Shown here piece by piece: positions 1 to 7,474 of a DNA stretch of 64,000 nt (within the stretch, counting starts at the first letter, position 1; each line of letters opens with the position of its first letter). This stretch comes from Ardenticatenaceae bacterium. Its GTDB lineage: Bacteria > Chloroflexota > Anaerolineae > Promineifilales > Promineifilaceae. The stretch lies in contig JACKBT010000006.1 of NCBI GenBank assembly GCA_020634415.1, positions 120,127-184,126 on the forward strand. Direction: 5' to 3'. Below the pieces are notes generated by a model. That model worked only from the letters and a program-made list of their open reading frames with translations, had not been told where the DNA came from and ran no database searches. The position numbers were made by a program, and so were the translations under genes.

Positions 1-805
1 CAAATCTACCTTTTTGCGGACGATTTTGGATCAACTGCCCGTGTTGGCCGGCGAGGTGAAGCTGGGGGCCAGTTTGAAGATTGGCTACTTTTCGCAGGCG
101 CATGAGGAGCTGCATCGGGAGAAGCAGGTATTGGATGTGCTGCTGGATTATGAGAATCTGCCTATTAGCGAGGCGCGGAACTATTTGGCACGCTTTCTAT
201 TTCGGGGGGATGATGTGTATAAGCAGGTGAGTATGTTGAGCGGTGGCGAACGCGGCCGTTTGGCGTTGGCGCTGCTGGAACGGGAGGAGGCTAATTTCTT
301 GCTGCTGGATGAGCCGACGAACCATCTGGATATTCCGGCGCAGGAAGAACTGCAAACGGTGCTGGAGGGGTTTGATGGCACGATTTTGATGGTGTCGCAT
401 GATCGTTATCTGGTGAATCGGCTGGCGACGCAGGTGTGGGTGTTGGAAAACGGCCGTCTGCATGTCTACCCCACCAGTTACCAGGAATACCTGGTGGAAC
501 GAGAGCGGGAACGGGAAGCGGCTAAACCGATGGCCGTGACTGAACCAGCCGAAACGAAACCGGAGGCCAACGGCCGTTCCGCCCTCAGCAAAAACGAACA
601 ACGGCGCAAAGAAGAGGCCTTGGCCGACCTGGAAGCCACCATCACCCAGGCCGAAGCGGACATTGCCAGAATCACCCAAGAATTGCAGGCCGCCACCCAA
701 GAGGAATCTTTTGACAAAATCCAAAGCCTAAGCATAGAATACGCTGCCGCCGAAGAAGCATTAGATGCCCTAATGATGAAGTGGGAGAAACTGGCACATG
801 AGTGA
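1..805 (+). CDS. ABC-F family ATPase, C-terminal part (5' truncated by window edge)
   Basis: The reading frame is already open at the left edge, beginning inside a Walker A motif (KSTFLRTI), so only the second nucleotide-binding domain and tail are present. Visible are the ABC signature LSGGERGRLAL, Walker B FLLLDEPTNHLD and the switch histidine in MVSHDRYL. A charged, glutamate/alanine-rich helical tail of about 70 residues follows, as in the C-terminal coiled coil of Uup-type ABC-F proteins. ABC-F proteins are soluble ATPases acting on ribosomes (translation factors or antibiotic protection), not transporters. The subfamily cannot be fixed without the N-terminus. It overlaps the next gene by 8 bp, suggesting translational coupling. 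Confidence 0.9.
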   Translation, partial: KSTFLRTILDQLPVLAGEVKLGASLKIGYFSQAHEELHREKQVLDVLLDYENLPISEARNYLARFLFRGDDVYKQVSMLSGGERGRLALALLEREEANFLLLDEPTNHLDIPAQEELQTVLEGFDGTILMVSHDRYLVNRLATQVWVLENGRLHVYPTSYQEYLVEREREREAAKPMAVTEPAETKPEANGRSALSKNEQRRKEEALADLEATITQAEADIARITQELQAATQEESFDKIQSLSIEYAAAEEALDALMMKWEKLAHE

Positions 806-2213
806 ACAAACAACAATGAAACAGATAACAGGGAAGCTGATCATTGGCCTGACAGGCAATATTGCCACGGGGAAATCGGCCGTTATGCACCTGGCCGCCG
901 ACAGAGGGGCCTTGACTATTGATGCCGATGCCGTCGTGCATGAAATTTTGAACAATGACGCGGAGATGCAGACGAATATTGCCGTGGCGTTTGGTTCGCG
1001 GGTGCGACGCGAAGACGGCCGTATTGACCGCAAAATTTTGGGCAATATTGTCTTCAATGACCCGGCCGCCTTGCGCGATTTGGAAAAAATGCTGCATCCG
1101 GCCGTGCGCCAACACATCTACCAGCAAATAGACGAAACCAAAGCTACGACCATCATGATCGAGGCCATCAAACTGCTGGACGGCGATCTATTCGATGCCT
1201 GCCATCAGGTTTGGGTGACACGCTGTAGCGAAAAACGCCAAATGGAACGCCTGCAAATTTGTCGCGGCCTGGATAAAGAGGCGGCCGAACACCGCATTCA
1301 TGCCCAATCTTCGCAAGAAGAGAAGGTGGCCCTGGCCGATGTGGTGATTGAAACAGACGGCCTGATGGTGGACACGGAAAAGCAGTTCGACCTGTTTTGG
1401 ACACGCCTGCCCAACCCGGCGACAGTGGAAGCCAAAGAATTGGCTGTCGTTACCGGCAAAGCTGCCCCCAGTAAACCAATGCGCACCCCCCCATCCACAG
1501 AGGCCAAAACGGAAGCACCAGCCAAAGCCAAGCCAGATTTGTCTCGCCTAAAAGGGGCTGGAGCCAAGCTGCGGGCCAAGCAGGAGCGGGAAAAGGCAGT
1601 GCGGCGTGAGGCGGACAAGGATGATGGGGAAACGGCCGTTTCCGCTGCCGAAACCCCACCCGCTCCCCCCCCACTGCCTGCGGTAGATGCCCCCTTCAAC
1701 CTGGTACTGCCCGATGATCGTCCCGCCGATTTGGAAGTCCGCCGCGCACGGCCGTCCGACATCCCCTCCATTCTCCTCCTCATCCACAAAGCCACAGATG
1801 GTGTGGTGCGCCTAAAACGCGCCGATTTGCTCATGGCCCTCAGCGAGCGCAGCTATTTTATTGGGCAGGTCGGTGCCCAAATTAGTGCTGTGGTTGGCTG
1901 GAGCATTGAAAGCGGTGTGACGAAGATTGACCAGATTTACATTCATCCGCCCGAAGCGGCTGGCCTCACCGGGCCAGCCATCATCGAAGAGATTGGCAAA
2001 TCGGCCTTCCAACACATGTGCGAACTGCTGGTTGTCTTTCTCCCCGCCAATGGCCCCAACTATTTGCGCGAATTATTTGAATCGCAGGATTACCGAACGG
2101 CCGATTTAAACAAAATGGTCGGTTCCTGGCGGCAGGCCATTCAGGAAGCCCAACCTCCCCACACTGACTTCATGATAAAAGTTCTCGCCGAAAGAGAATC
2201 GCACCCCGTTTAG
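798..2213 (+). CDS. coaE: Dephospho-CoA kinase fused to a GNAT-like domain
   Basis: Residues 1-200 match CoaE, which phosphorylates the ribose 3'-OH of dephospho-CoA in the last step of CoA synthesis. Seen are the P-loop GLTGNIATGKS, DADAVVHEIL, and the lid/C-terminal pattern with RI-AQ and EK-x3-AD (HRIHAQSSQEEKVALADVVIE). CoaE is normally about 200 residues; this protein has 471. A low-complexity Ala/Pro/Lys/Glu linker (about 215-300) leads to a domain (about 305-471) that looks like a GNAT acyltransferase (VRRARPSDIPSILLLIHKA, then YFIGQVGAQISAVVGW and KIDQIYIHPP). The GNAT pyrophosphate loop is not clearly conserved, so acetyl-CoA binding is uncertain. The ATG overlaps the ABC-F gene. Confidence 0.85.
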   Translation: MSEQTTMKQITGKLIIGLTGNIATGKSAVMHLAADRGALTIDADAVVHEILNNDAEMQTNIAVAFGSRVRREDGRIDRKILGNIVFNDPAALRDLEKMLHPAVRQHIYQQIDETKATTIMIEAIKLLDGDLFDACHQVWVTRCSEKRQMERLQICRGLDKEAAEHRIHAQSSQEEKVALADVVIETDGLMVDTEKQFDLFWTRLPNPATVEAKELAVVTGKAAPSKPMRTPPSTEAKTEAPAKAKPDLSRLKGAGAKLRAKQEREKAVRREADKDDGETAVSAAETPPAPPPLPAVDAPFNLVLPDDRPADLEVRRARPSDIPSILLLIHKATDGVVRLKRADLLMALSERSYFIGQVGAQISAVVGWSIESGVTKIDQIYIHPPEAAGLTGPAIIEEIGKSAFQHMCELLVVFLPANGPNYLRELFESQDYRTADLNKMVGSWRQAIQEAQPPHTDFMIKVLAERESHPV

Positions 2214-2218
2214 GCAGT

Positions 2219-2262
2219 AATCGGTAATCCGATTACCGATTACCGATTACCGATTACCGAAA
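2219..2262. repeat. Intergenic short tandem/inverted repeat (CGATTAC words)
   Basis: The whole space between two genes is made of repeated CGATTAC/CGGTAAT words: one inverted copy on the left and four tandem copies on the right. It ends four bases before the next ATG, leaving no room for a normal Shine-Dalgarno site. It belongs to the family of word-built intergenic repeats described in the findings. Confidence 0.8.
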
Positions 2263-2263
2263 A

Positions 2264-2500
2264 ATGGACACACTAAAAAACTGGATCACTAATCACCCCA
2301 ATCTGGCTGCCTGGTTTGTTTTAGCCCTGGGCATGGTCATCATCCTCCTCTTTGAAGCCCGCGATGTGGGCCTGCAAGGTATGCAATGGTTCTGGCTCAT
2401 CCTCATCACCACCCTTGTTGCCGGTGCCTGCGTCTGGATAATCAGTTGGGGTGATGACGAAGAAGAAGAGGAAACCCAACCCGCAGAAAAGACAAAGTAG
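2264..2500 (+). CDS. Small two-helix membrane protein of unknown function
   Basis: This 78-residue protein has two predicted membrane helices (about 13-30, LAAWFVLALGMVIILLFEA, and 40-60, WFWLILITTLVAGACVWIIS). A very acidic cytoplasmic or extracytoplasmic tail with six consecutive acidic residues follows. I do not recognise a family. It lies between coaE and a site-2-type protease in the same direction, separated on both sides only by repeat sequence, and is probably cotranscribed. No Shine-Dalgarno is visible because the repeat abuts the start codon. Confidence 0.7.
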   Translation: MDTLKNWITNHPNLAAWFVLALGMVIILLFEARDVGLQGMQWFWLILITTLVAGACVWIISWGDDEEEEETQPAEKTK

Positions 2501-2502
2501 TT

Positions 2503-2562
2503 GTGTAATTGAGTAATTGGCGGCTTCTTATTACTCAATTACCCAATTACCCAATTACCCAT
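2503..2562. repeat. Intergenic repeat (CAATTACC words)
   Basis: GTAATTGAGTAATTGG on the left is complementary to the ACTCAATTACCCAATTACCC series on the right, which carries three tandem CAATTACC units. It fills the gap between the small membrane protein and the M50 protease and ends two bases before the protease ATG. Confidence 0.8.
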
Positions 2563-2564
2563 TT

Positions 2565-3689
2565 ATGTACGAACAACTCACCACCGGTCAAACCATCCCG
2601 CTAGAAAAAGTCGAAGCCCTACGCCAGGAACTCCCCGATCTCTTTTCCGTAGTTGACACCACTTTAGACAGACCCGTAATGGGCCAAGTCCGTTTTCGTG
2701 GTCACTTTTTGCAAGACCCCGCTGATTGTTTTGCTGAATTGAAGCGACGCTTTGAACAGCACGGCTTTACACCCATGATCCGCCAAGATCAGGAATTAAC
2801 AGCCTTAGTGGCCCTGCCTTTGGTTTTTGAGGACACACCTTCAAATTGGGTCATTAATCTGGTTTTGTTTATAGCCACCATCCTGTCCACCTTGTATGTG
2901 GGAGCTAGCTATGCGGCGGAAACGCCGGAACAAGCCCTGCAAATCTGGCGTGGTTGGCCCTTTAGCCTAAGTTTGCTGCTGATTTTGGGGGCACATGAAC
3001 TGGGGCATTATTTTGCGGCTCGTTATCATCGTGTTCCGGTAACGTTGCCCTATTTCATTCCTCTGCCGTTCCCGGCACTAATTGGCACGCTGGGGGCTTT
3101 TATTCGCCTGAAAGGGCCGGTCAATAATCGGCGGGCTTTGCTCGATGTGGGGGTAGCCGGGCCGCTGGCGGGTTTGATTTTTGCCTTGCCTATTTTGTGG
3201 TATGGCCTGGCAACATCGGATATAGGGCCACTGCCAACTGGGGACCCTTATGTGTTGGAGGGCAATTCGCTCTTGTATGCGGGTATGAAGGTGGCGGTTT
3301 TCGGCCGTTTTTTGCCAGATGGCAACATGGATGTGCAGCTAAACGATATTGCCTGGGCTGGCTGGGTGGGGCTGCTGGTCACTGGTCTCAACCTCATACC
3401 AGTAGGCCAATTAGATGGTGGACACACAGCCTATGTCCTCTTTGGCAAGCGGGCTAAACAGTTCTTTTGGCCGGTTGTGGCGGTGTTGTTGGGCCTGGTG
3501 TTGCTTACAGGGACAACGACATGGATTGTTTGGATCGTGCTGCTTTATCTGTTGGGGCGTAACCATGCTGAACCGTTGGATGATGTGACGGAATTGGATC
3601 CACGGCGGCGAGCCATTGCCATTTTTGTTTTTATCCTCTTTTTCTTTGTCTTTGTGCCTATTCCGCTCCAAGTGGTGATGCCTGGCTAA
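2565..3689 (+). CDS. Site-2-protease-like metallopeptidase, M50 family
   Basis: This 374-residue integral membrane protein has the M50 zinc site: HELGH at about residues 144-148 and the second motif NLIPVGQLDGGH with Asp near residue 284. A soluble N-terminal region of about 95 residues precedes several membrane helices. The overall shape resembles the plant/cyanobacterial EGY and 'site-2 protease family' proteins rather than RseP, since no PDZ domain is apparent. Such enzymes cut membrane-embedded substrates, often anti-sigma factors or signal-peptide remnants. I chose ATG 2565 because upstream in-frame codons lie in the intergenic repeat. The substrate is unknown. Confidence 0.88.
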   Translation: MYEQLTTGQTIPLEKVEALRQELPDLFSVVDTTLDRPVMGQVRFRGHFLQDPADCFAELKRRFEQHGFTPMIRQDQELTALVALPLVFEDTPSNWVINLVLFIATILSTLYVGASYAAETPEQALQIWRGWPFSLSLLLILGAHELGHYFAARYHRVPVTLPYFIPLPFPALIGTLGAFIRLKGPVNNRRALLDVGVAGPLAGLIFALPILWYGLATSDIGPLPTGDPYVLEGNSLLYAGMKVAVFGRFLPDGNMDVQLNDIAWAGWVGLLVTGLNLIPVGQLDGGHTAYVLFGKRAKQFFWPVVAVLLGLVLLTGTTTWIVWIVLLYLLGRNHAEPLDDVTELDPRRRAIAIFVFILFFFVFVPIPLQVVMPG

Positions 3690-3797
3690 GGGTTCGCGCC
3701 AAAATGAGCTTGGACTTGGGGCTGGAGACTAGCGATTGGAGACTGGACAGTCTTTAGCCGCCACGCTTTGCCCAACTGAGATGTTATTTTTCTGCGC

Positions 3798-4610
3798 CTA
3801 CAGTTTTAGGGGGGGCAGGTGAACGTCGAAGGTGGTACGGGGGCAGAGGAAGATGGAGTGGGGCTGCTGCATTTCTGAGCGTGAGAGTAGATTGAGGCGT
3901 TCATACAGGCTGAAGTAGAGATGCTGCGGGGTGGCGGTGGTGAGGGGGATGAGGTCGTGCCAGATGCTGTAGCTGCCCAGACGGCCGTTTAACCTAAAAT
4001 AAAATCCCACAACAGGGTGCGTCAAAATCAACTGCATCTCGGCCATCGAAGTGAAACCGGGCTGGCAGGTTATCGGCTGGCCCATATCGGTAAGGGTGAT
4101 TTCGGCGGAGGCCCAGTCGCTTTGGGCGGTGATGTGGTAGTGGTGGTAACGGCCCGCTGCCGCCGCGTCAGCCACCCACACACAATCCACCGCATACCGC
4201 GCATAATGCCAGGGAATCCCCCACAACCCCCGCGCCGCATACACAATCGGCGATCCCAACGTCGTGCCAAAAAACCAGACCACATGCTCACCCGTCTGGC
4301 GCTCCACCACATAAACCCGGTAATTCGTCTGGGCAAACTGCCATTTCAGCCAGGGAGCCAGCCGCACAAAGCGAAAATCCGCATCCCAAAAGGGTACAGC
4401 ACTCATCAGTGCCAGCTTCTCACCGTTGATGTCAAATTCGGGGATGTCAAATCGGTCGGGGATATGCGGCCGCAGGCGGGACGGGGGCAGGGCGTAGTTG
4501 ATGAGGGCAAAGTGCAGCAGGTCGGAATGAATGTCGAGCAGGCGGGCAGACGGCCGTTCGCCAATCCGCCGCTCTAAAATCGTCTGAGCCTTATCTACCA
4601 GTAAATCCAT
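3798..4610 (-). CDS. DUF2071-like protein (acetoacetate-decarboxylase-like fold)
   Basis: The 270-residue product resembles the DUF2071/YqjF group: 'HFALINYALPPSRLRPHIP' near the N-terminus, then alternating strands with AVPFWDADFRFVRLAP and a 'FFGTTLGSPIVYAARGLW' segment like those of this group. The biochemical role of the family is not established. The start ATG at 4610 is preferred over the longer frame, whose extra 22 residues are rich in Cys and derive from the palindromic repeat at 4634-4675. It faces the M50 gene (convergent) and diverges from the tRNA gene. Confidence 0.7.
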   Translation of the reverse strand: MDLLVDKAQTILERRIGERPSARLLDIHSDLLHFALINYALPPSRLRPHIPDRFDIPEFDINGEKLALMSAVPFWDADFRFVRLAPWLKWQFAQTNYRVYVVERQTGEHVVWFFGTTLGSPIVYAARGLWGIPWHYARYAVDCVWVADAAAAGRYHHYHITAQSDWASAEITLTDMGQPITCQPGFTSMAEMQLILTHPVVGFYFRLNGRLGSYSIWHDLIPLTTATPQHLYFSLYERLNLLSRSEMQQPHSIFLCPRTTFDVHLPPLKL

Positions 4611-4633
4611 CCCCCAAAATGTAGCGCAAAGCG

Positions 4634-4675
4634 TGCAGGTGGCAAATGGCGGGTGGCAGGCACTTGCCACCTGCA
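4634..4675. repeat. 12-bp inverted repeat, GGTGGCA type
   Basis: TGCAGGTGGCAA (4634-4645) and TTGCCACCTGCA (4664-4675) are perfectly complementary, with further GGTGGCA words in the loop. It lies upstream of the DUF2071-like gene and the tRNA promoter. A related element lies at 47670-47722. Confidence 0.75.
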
Positions 4676-4682
4676 AATTAAT

Positions 4683-4711
4683 TTGGCAGCATCCCGCCTC
4701 TTGGCTATAAT
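4683..4711 (+). promoter_or_regulatory. Promoter of the tRNA gene
   Basis: TTGGCA (4683-4688), a 17-bp spacer and a perfect TATAAT (4706-4711) lie just upstream of the tRNA. Transcription would start near 4718, about ten bases before the mature tRNA. Confidence 0.75.
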
Positions 4712-4727
4712 TCCAATCGTAAATTGA

Positions 4728-4804
4728 GGCGCCATAGCTCAGTTGGTCAGAGCGGGGGACTCATAAGCCCTAGGTCACTAGTTCAAATCTAGTTGGCGCC
4801 ACCA
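4728..4804 (+). tRNA. tRNA with CAU anticodon (tRNA-Met, or tRNA-Ile2)
   Basis: The acceptor stem is a perfect 7-bp pairing of GGCGCCA (4728-4734) with TGGCGCC (4794-4800), followed by A and an encoded CCA (4802-4804). The D arm is GCTC/GAGC, and the T arm is ACTAG/CTAGT around TTCAAAT. The anticodon loop CTCATAA gives CAU. The last anticodon-stem pair is an A/G mismatch. The C1-G72 mismatch and GGG stem triplet of an initiator tRNA are not both present, so it is elongator Met or the lysidine-modified Ile2 type. The ACTCATAA loop and the AGGTC variable loop are also seen in Ile2 tRNAs, so identity is left open. Confidence 0.9.
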
Positions 4805-4812
4805 CAAAAAAG

Positions 4813-4842
4813 GCCACTCCCACAAGGAGTGGCTTTATTTTT
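4813..4842 (+). terminator. Rho-independent terminator of the tRNA transcript
   Basis: GCCACTCC (4813-4820) pairs with GGAGTGGC (4826-4833) around a CACAA loop, followed by TTTATTTTT. The next gene's ATG begins only four bases after the T-run. Confidence 0.9.
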
Positions 4843-4845
4843 GGC

Positions 4846-7338
4846 ATGATGACAGAACAATCGGCAACCCCTAAACTCCAATTGAAGACCTTCGGGCCGT
4901 TGTGGTTTTTGTTGGGGTTTGTTCTGGCGGTGGTCTGGGTATGGGTGGGACTCACCATACGGCCGTCTCTCGTGCGCCCCTTCTTTGGCCCCATCATCTC
5001 CACCGACATCAACCAGGCACGGTTGAATACGGCCGTTCCCATCCCCCAGGGCAGTTTTGCCATCGAACAGACCTTTGTGCCCCGGTGGGATGGCTTGCGC
5101 GAGATCGAGTTGATTTTGGTGCGCTATGAAGAGGCCGATGAAGAGGAAGACGGCCGTTTCACCCTCCAACTCACCGACGAAAACGACCAACTCATCGCCG
5201 AAAGCAGCTTACAAACAGGCCACATCCAGCACAACCAGACCCACCTCTTTCGCTTCCCCGCCCAAGCCCACTCCGCCGGACAAACCTACACCCTGCGCCT
5301 CAGCGGCAGCGATGACAACACCGTCACCGTCTGGGGCTATGATGTGGACGTGTATGGGCCGGGAGCCATGCAGCTTGTCTTTGGGGATGATGGCGCGGCG
5401 GTGGCGGAGACGGCCGTTCAAGACCTGCGCTTCCTCACCCGCACCCAACTCACCTGGCGCGATGCCCTCATCGCCCTGCGCACCCGTTTTCTTTACGATA
5501 GTTGGCTCATTTTCCTGACACTCATCTTCATACCCTTGCCTGGCTGTTTGCTGCTTTTGGTGTTGAGGAACCGAGGGGAACTGAGGGGAACTGGGGATGT
5601 AGCCGCCTGGTGGGGGCTGGCCCTGGCCTTGGGCATTGCCATCTGGCCGCTGCTGTGGTATGGGGTAACGCTGCTAAACGGCCGTATCACCAACTGGCTG
5701 CTCTGGCTCCTGCTCATCGTGGGCTGGAGTGCCGCCTTCTTCCTGTGGCAATCCCGCCGCGAACGCACGCCACTCCCTGCTCGCCGCTCCCCACTCCACT
5801 GGCAGCACGCAGCTTTGCTGCTGCTCCTGCTGCTCAGCCTCGCCACGCGCTTCCTGGCCGTGCGCGATCTCGACTTTCCCGCCTGGGTGGATGCCAGTCG
5901 GCATGGGCTGATAACAGCCGTTATGACCAGCAACGGCCAAACCCCCACCGACTACGCCCCCTACCTGCCCACCGTCGCCCGCTTCCCCTACCACTTCGGC
6001 TTCCACACCCTGGCCGCCAGCCTTCAGCTCATGACCGATTGGCCGCTGCCCCAACTGCTGCTGGTTTTGGGCCAACTGTTGAATGGCTTGATGCCGCTGC
6101 TGCTGTATACGGCCGTTTACCACATCACCCGCCGCCCCACCCCCGCCCTCCTCGCCGCCTTCCTCGTTGGCCTGCCCTTCTTCTTCCCCGCCTACTACGC
6201 CACCTGGGGACGCTTCACCCAACTCACAGCCATGCTCATCATGCCCGTGCTGTTGGCCGCCACCTGGCGGCTGCTGCGCGGCGAAACCGCCAACTGGTGG
6301 CTGGTCGGCTTGTTGGCGACTGGCCTCTTCTATGTCCACTTTCGCGTTTTCCTGCTCTATTTGCCCTTCGTCCCCATCGCCTGGATTGTTAATCGGGCGC
6401 GGCAGACGGGCTGGTTGGCACTGGCAACGGCCGTTAGCCTCCTCCTCACCGCCCCGCGCCTCTACCAACTTTGGGTAACGAGTGAACCAACGGCCGTTAT
6501 CCGCAGCACCATCACCAACTACAACCTCTTCCCCTTCAGCTACGTGCAAACCGGCTGGGAACAGCAGTTCCTCTGGTTGGCCGCCCTCGGCTTCCTCCTC
6601 TGCCTCGCCGCCTGGTGGCAGCGCCACCAATGGCCCACCCTGCCCCTCACCCTCGTCGGCTGGATTGCCACGCTGTTCATTCTGCTGGCTGGCGAACGGC
6701 TCAACTTGCCCGAAACCTCCCTCATCAACATCAACAGCATGTACATCACCGTCTTTGTGCCCCTGGCAATTTTCCTGGCTATCGTCGCTGTCGGCACCTG
6801 GCGTTGGCTGCTGCCCCCGCGCCTCCTCTGGCAAATCCCCGCCACCATCCTGCTCGGCAGCCTCATCGCCCTCACCACCCTTTTCGGCATTCGCCAGCAA
6901 ATCACCATTTTGAATTCGCAAACGATTTTGGCGCAAACGGCCGATCTCCCCGCTCTCCTCTGGGCCAAAGACAACCTGCCCGCCGAGGCCAAAGTCGCCG
7001 TCAATAGTTGGCAGTGGCTGGGCGACACCTGGGCCGGCAGCGATGGCGGCGCCTGGCTCGTGCCCCTCACCGGCCTCACCAGCACCACTCCCCCCGCCGA
7101 TTATCTCTACAATCTCGACCTGTTTTTGGAAGTGAAGGCGTTTAATGAGGGGGCAACGGCCGTGTCCGACTGGTCACTCCCCGAACCAGCCGACTGGTTA
7201 CGCCAGCAAGGCGTCACCCACATCTTCATCGGCGCCAAAGGCGGCTTCTTCGACCCCGCTGCCCTCCTCAAAAACCCACACACCCGCCTCATCTACGGCC
7301 ACGACAGCACCTTCATCTTTGAACTTCTTAGTGAGTAA
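4846..7338 (+). CDS. Large GT-C-like polytopic membrane protein
   Basis: The 830-residue protein begins with one membrane helix (about 17-38), followed by an extracytoplasmic beta-rich domain of about 150 residues (IEQTFVPRWDGLREIELIL ... YTLRLSGSDDNTVTVWGYDV). About a dozen helices and a soluble C-terminal region follow. This layout resembles GT-C glycosyltransferases and related YfhO/DUF6541-type proteins that act at the outer face of the membrane on lipid-linked sugars. No definite catalytic DD/DE motif can be assigned, so the activity is inferred from architecture. The start lies directly after a terminator T-run with no Shine-Dalgarno site, so expression must come from read-through or an internal/leaderless start. 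Confidence 0.65.
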   Translation: MMTEQSATPKLQLKTFGPLWFLLGFVLAVVWVWVGLTIRPSLVRPFFGPIISTDINQARLNTAVPIPQGSFAIEQTFVPRWDGLREIELILVRYEEADEEEDGRFTLQLTDENDQLIAESSLQTGHIQHNQTHLFRFPAQAHSAGQTYTLRLSGSDDNTVTVWGYDVDVYGPGAMQLVFGDDGAAVAETAVQDLRFLTRTQLTWRDALIALRTRFLYDSWLIFLTLIFIPLPGCLLLLVLRNRGELRGTGDVAAWWGLALALGIAIWPLLWYGVTLLNGRITNWLLWLLLIVGWSAAFFLWQSRRERTPLPARRSPLHWQHAALLLLLLLSLATRFLAVRDLDFPAWVDASRHGLITAVMTSNGQTPTDYAPYLPTVARFPYHFGFHTLAASLQLMTDWPLPQLLLVLGQLLNGLMPLLLYTAVYHITRRPTPALLAAFLVGLPFFFPAYYATWGRFTQLTAMLIMPVLLAATWRLLRGETANWWLVGLLATGLFYVHFRVFLLYLPFVPIAWIVNRARQTGWLALATAVSLLLTAPRLYQLWVTSEPTAVIRSTITNYNLFPFSYVQTGWEQQFLWLAALGFLLCLAAWWQRHQWPTLPLTLVGWIATLFILLAGERLNLPETSLININSMYITVFVPLAIFLAIVAVGTWRWLLPPRLLWQIPATILLGSLIALTTLFGIRQQITILNSQTILAQTADLPALLWAKDNLPAEAKVAVNSWQWLGDTWAGSDGGAWLVPLTGLTSTTPPADYLYNLDLFLEVKAFNEGATAVSDWSLPEPADWLRQQGVTHIFIGAKGGFFDPAALLKNPHTRLIYGHDSTFIFELLSE

Positions 7339-7362
7339 TAGGATAGATGACTCCAAAATTCT

Positions 7363-7391
7363 TTGCTTGTTTTTTAGAACGTATGTACAAT
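7363..7391 (+). promoter_or_regulatory. Promoter of the restriction-modification operon
   Basis: TTGCTT (7363-7368), a 17-bp spacer and TACAAT (7386-7391) are close to the sigma-70 consensus. They lie in AT-rich DNA about 85 bases upstream of the methyltransferase ATG at 7475. Confidence 0.65.
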
Positions 7392-7474
7392 GCCATTGTC
7401 TTTTAATGGTCTTTTTGAGGAACTTGCGTCGAGTCTAGCTTAATATTTAATAGTAATTTTTATTCCCCTCTGTC

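Noticed and set aside
4728..4804. Initiator tRNA-fMet
   Set aside because: Acceptor position 1 pairs normally with 72 and the anticodon stem lacks the three GC pairs at the loop end.
5674..6936. 420-codon minus-strand frame opposite the GT-C-like gene
   Set aside because: Low-complexity Glu/Gly/Gln composition mirrors the C-rich codons of the true gene; no signature, start site or conservation cue.
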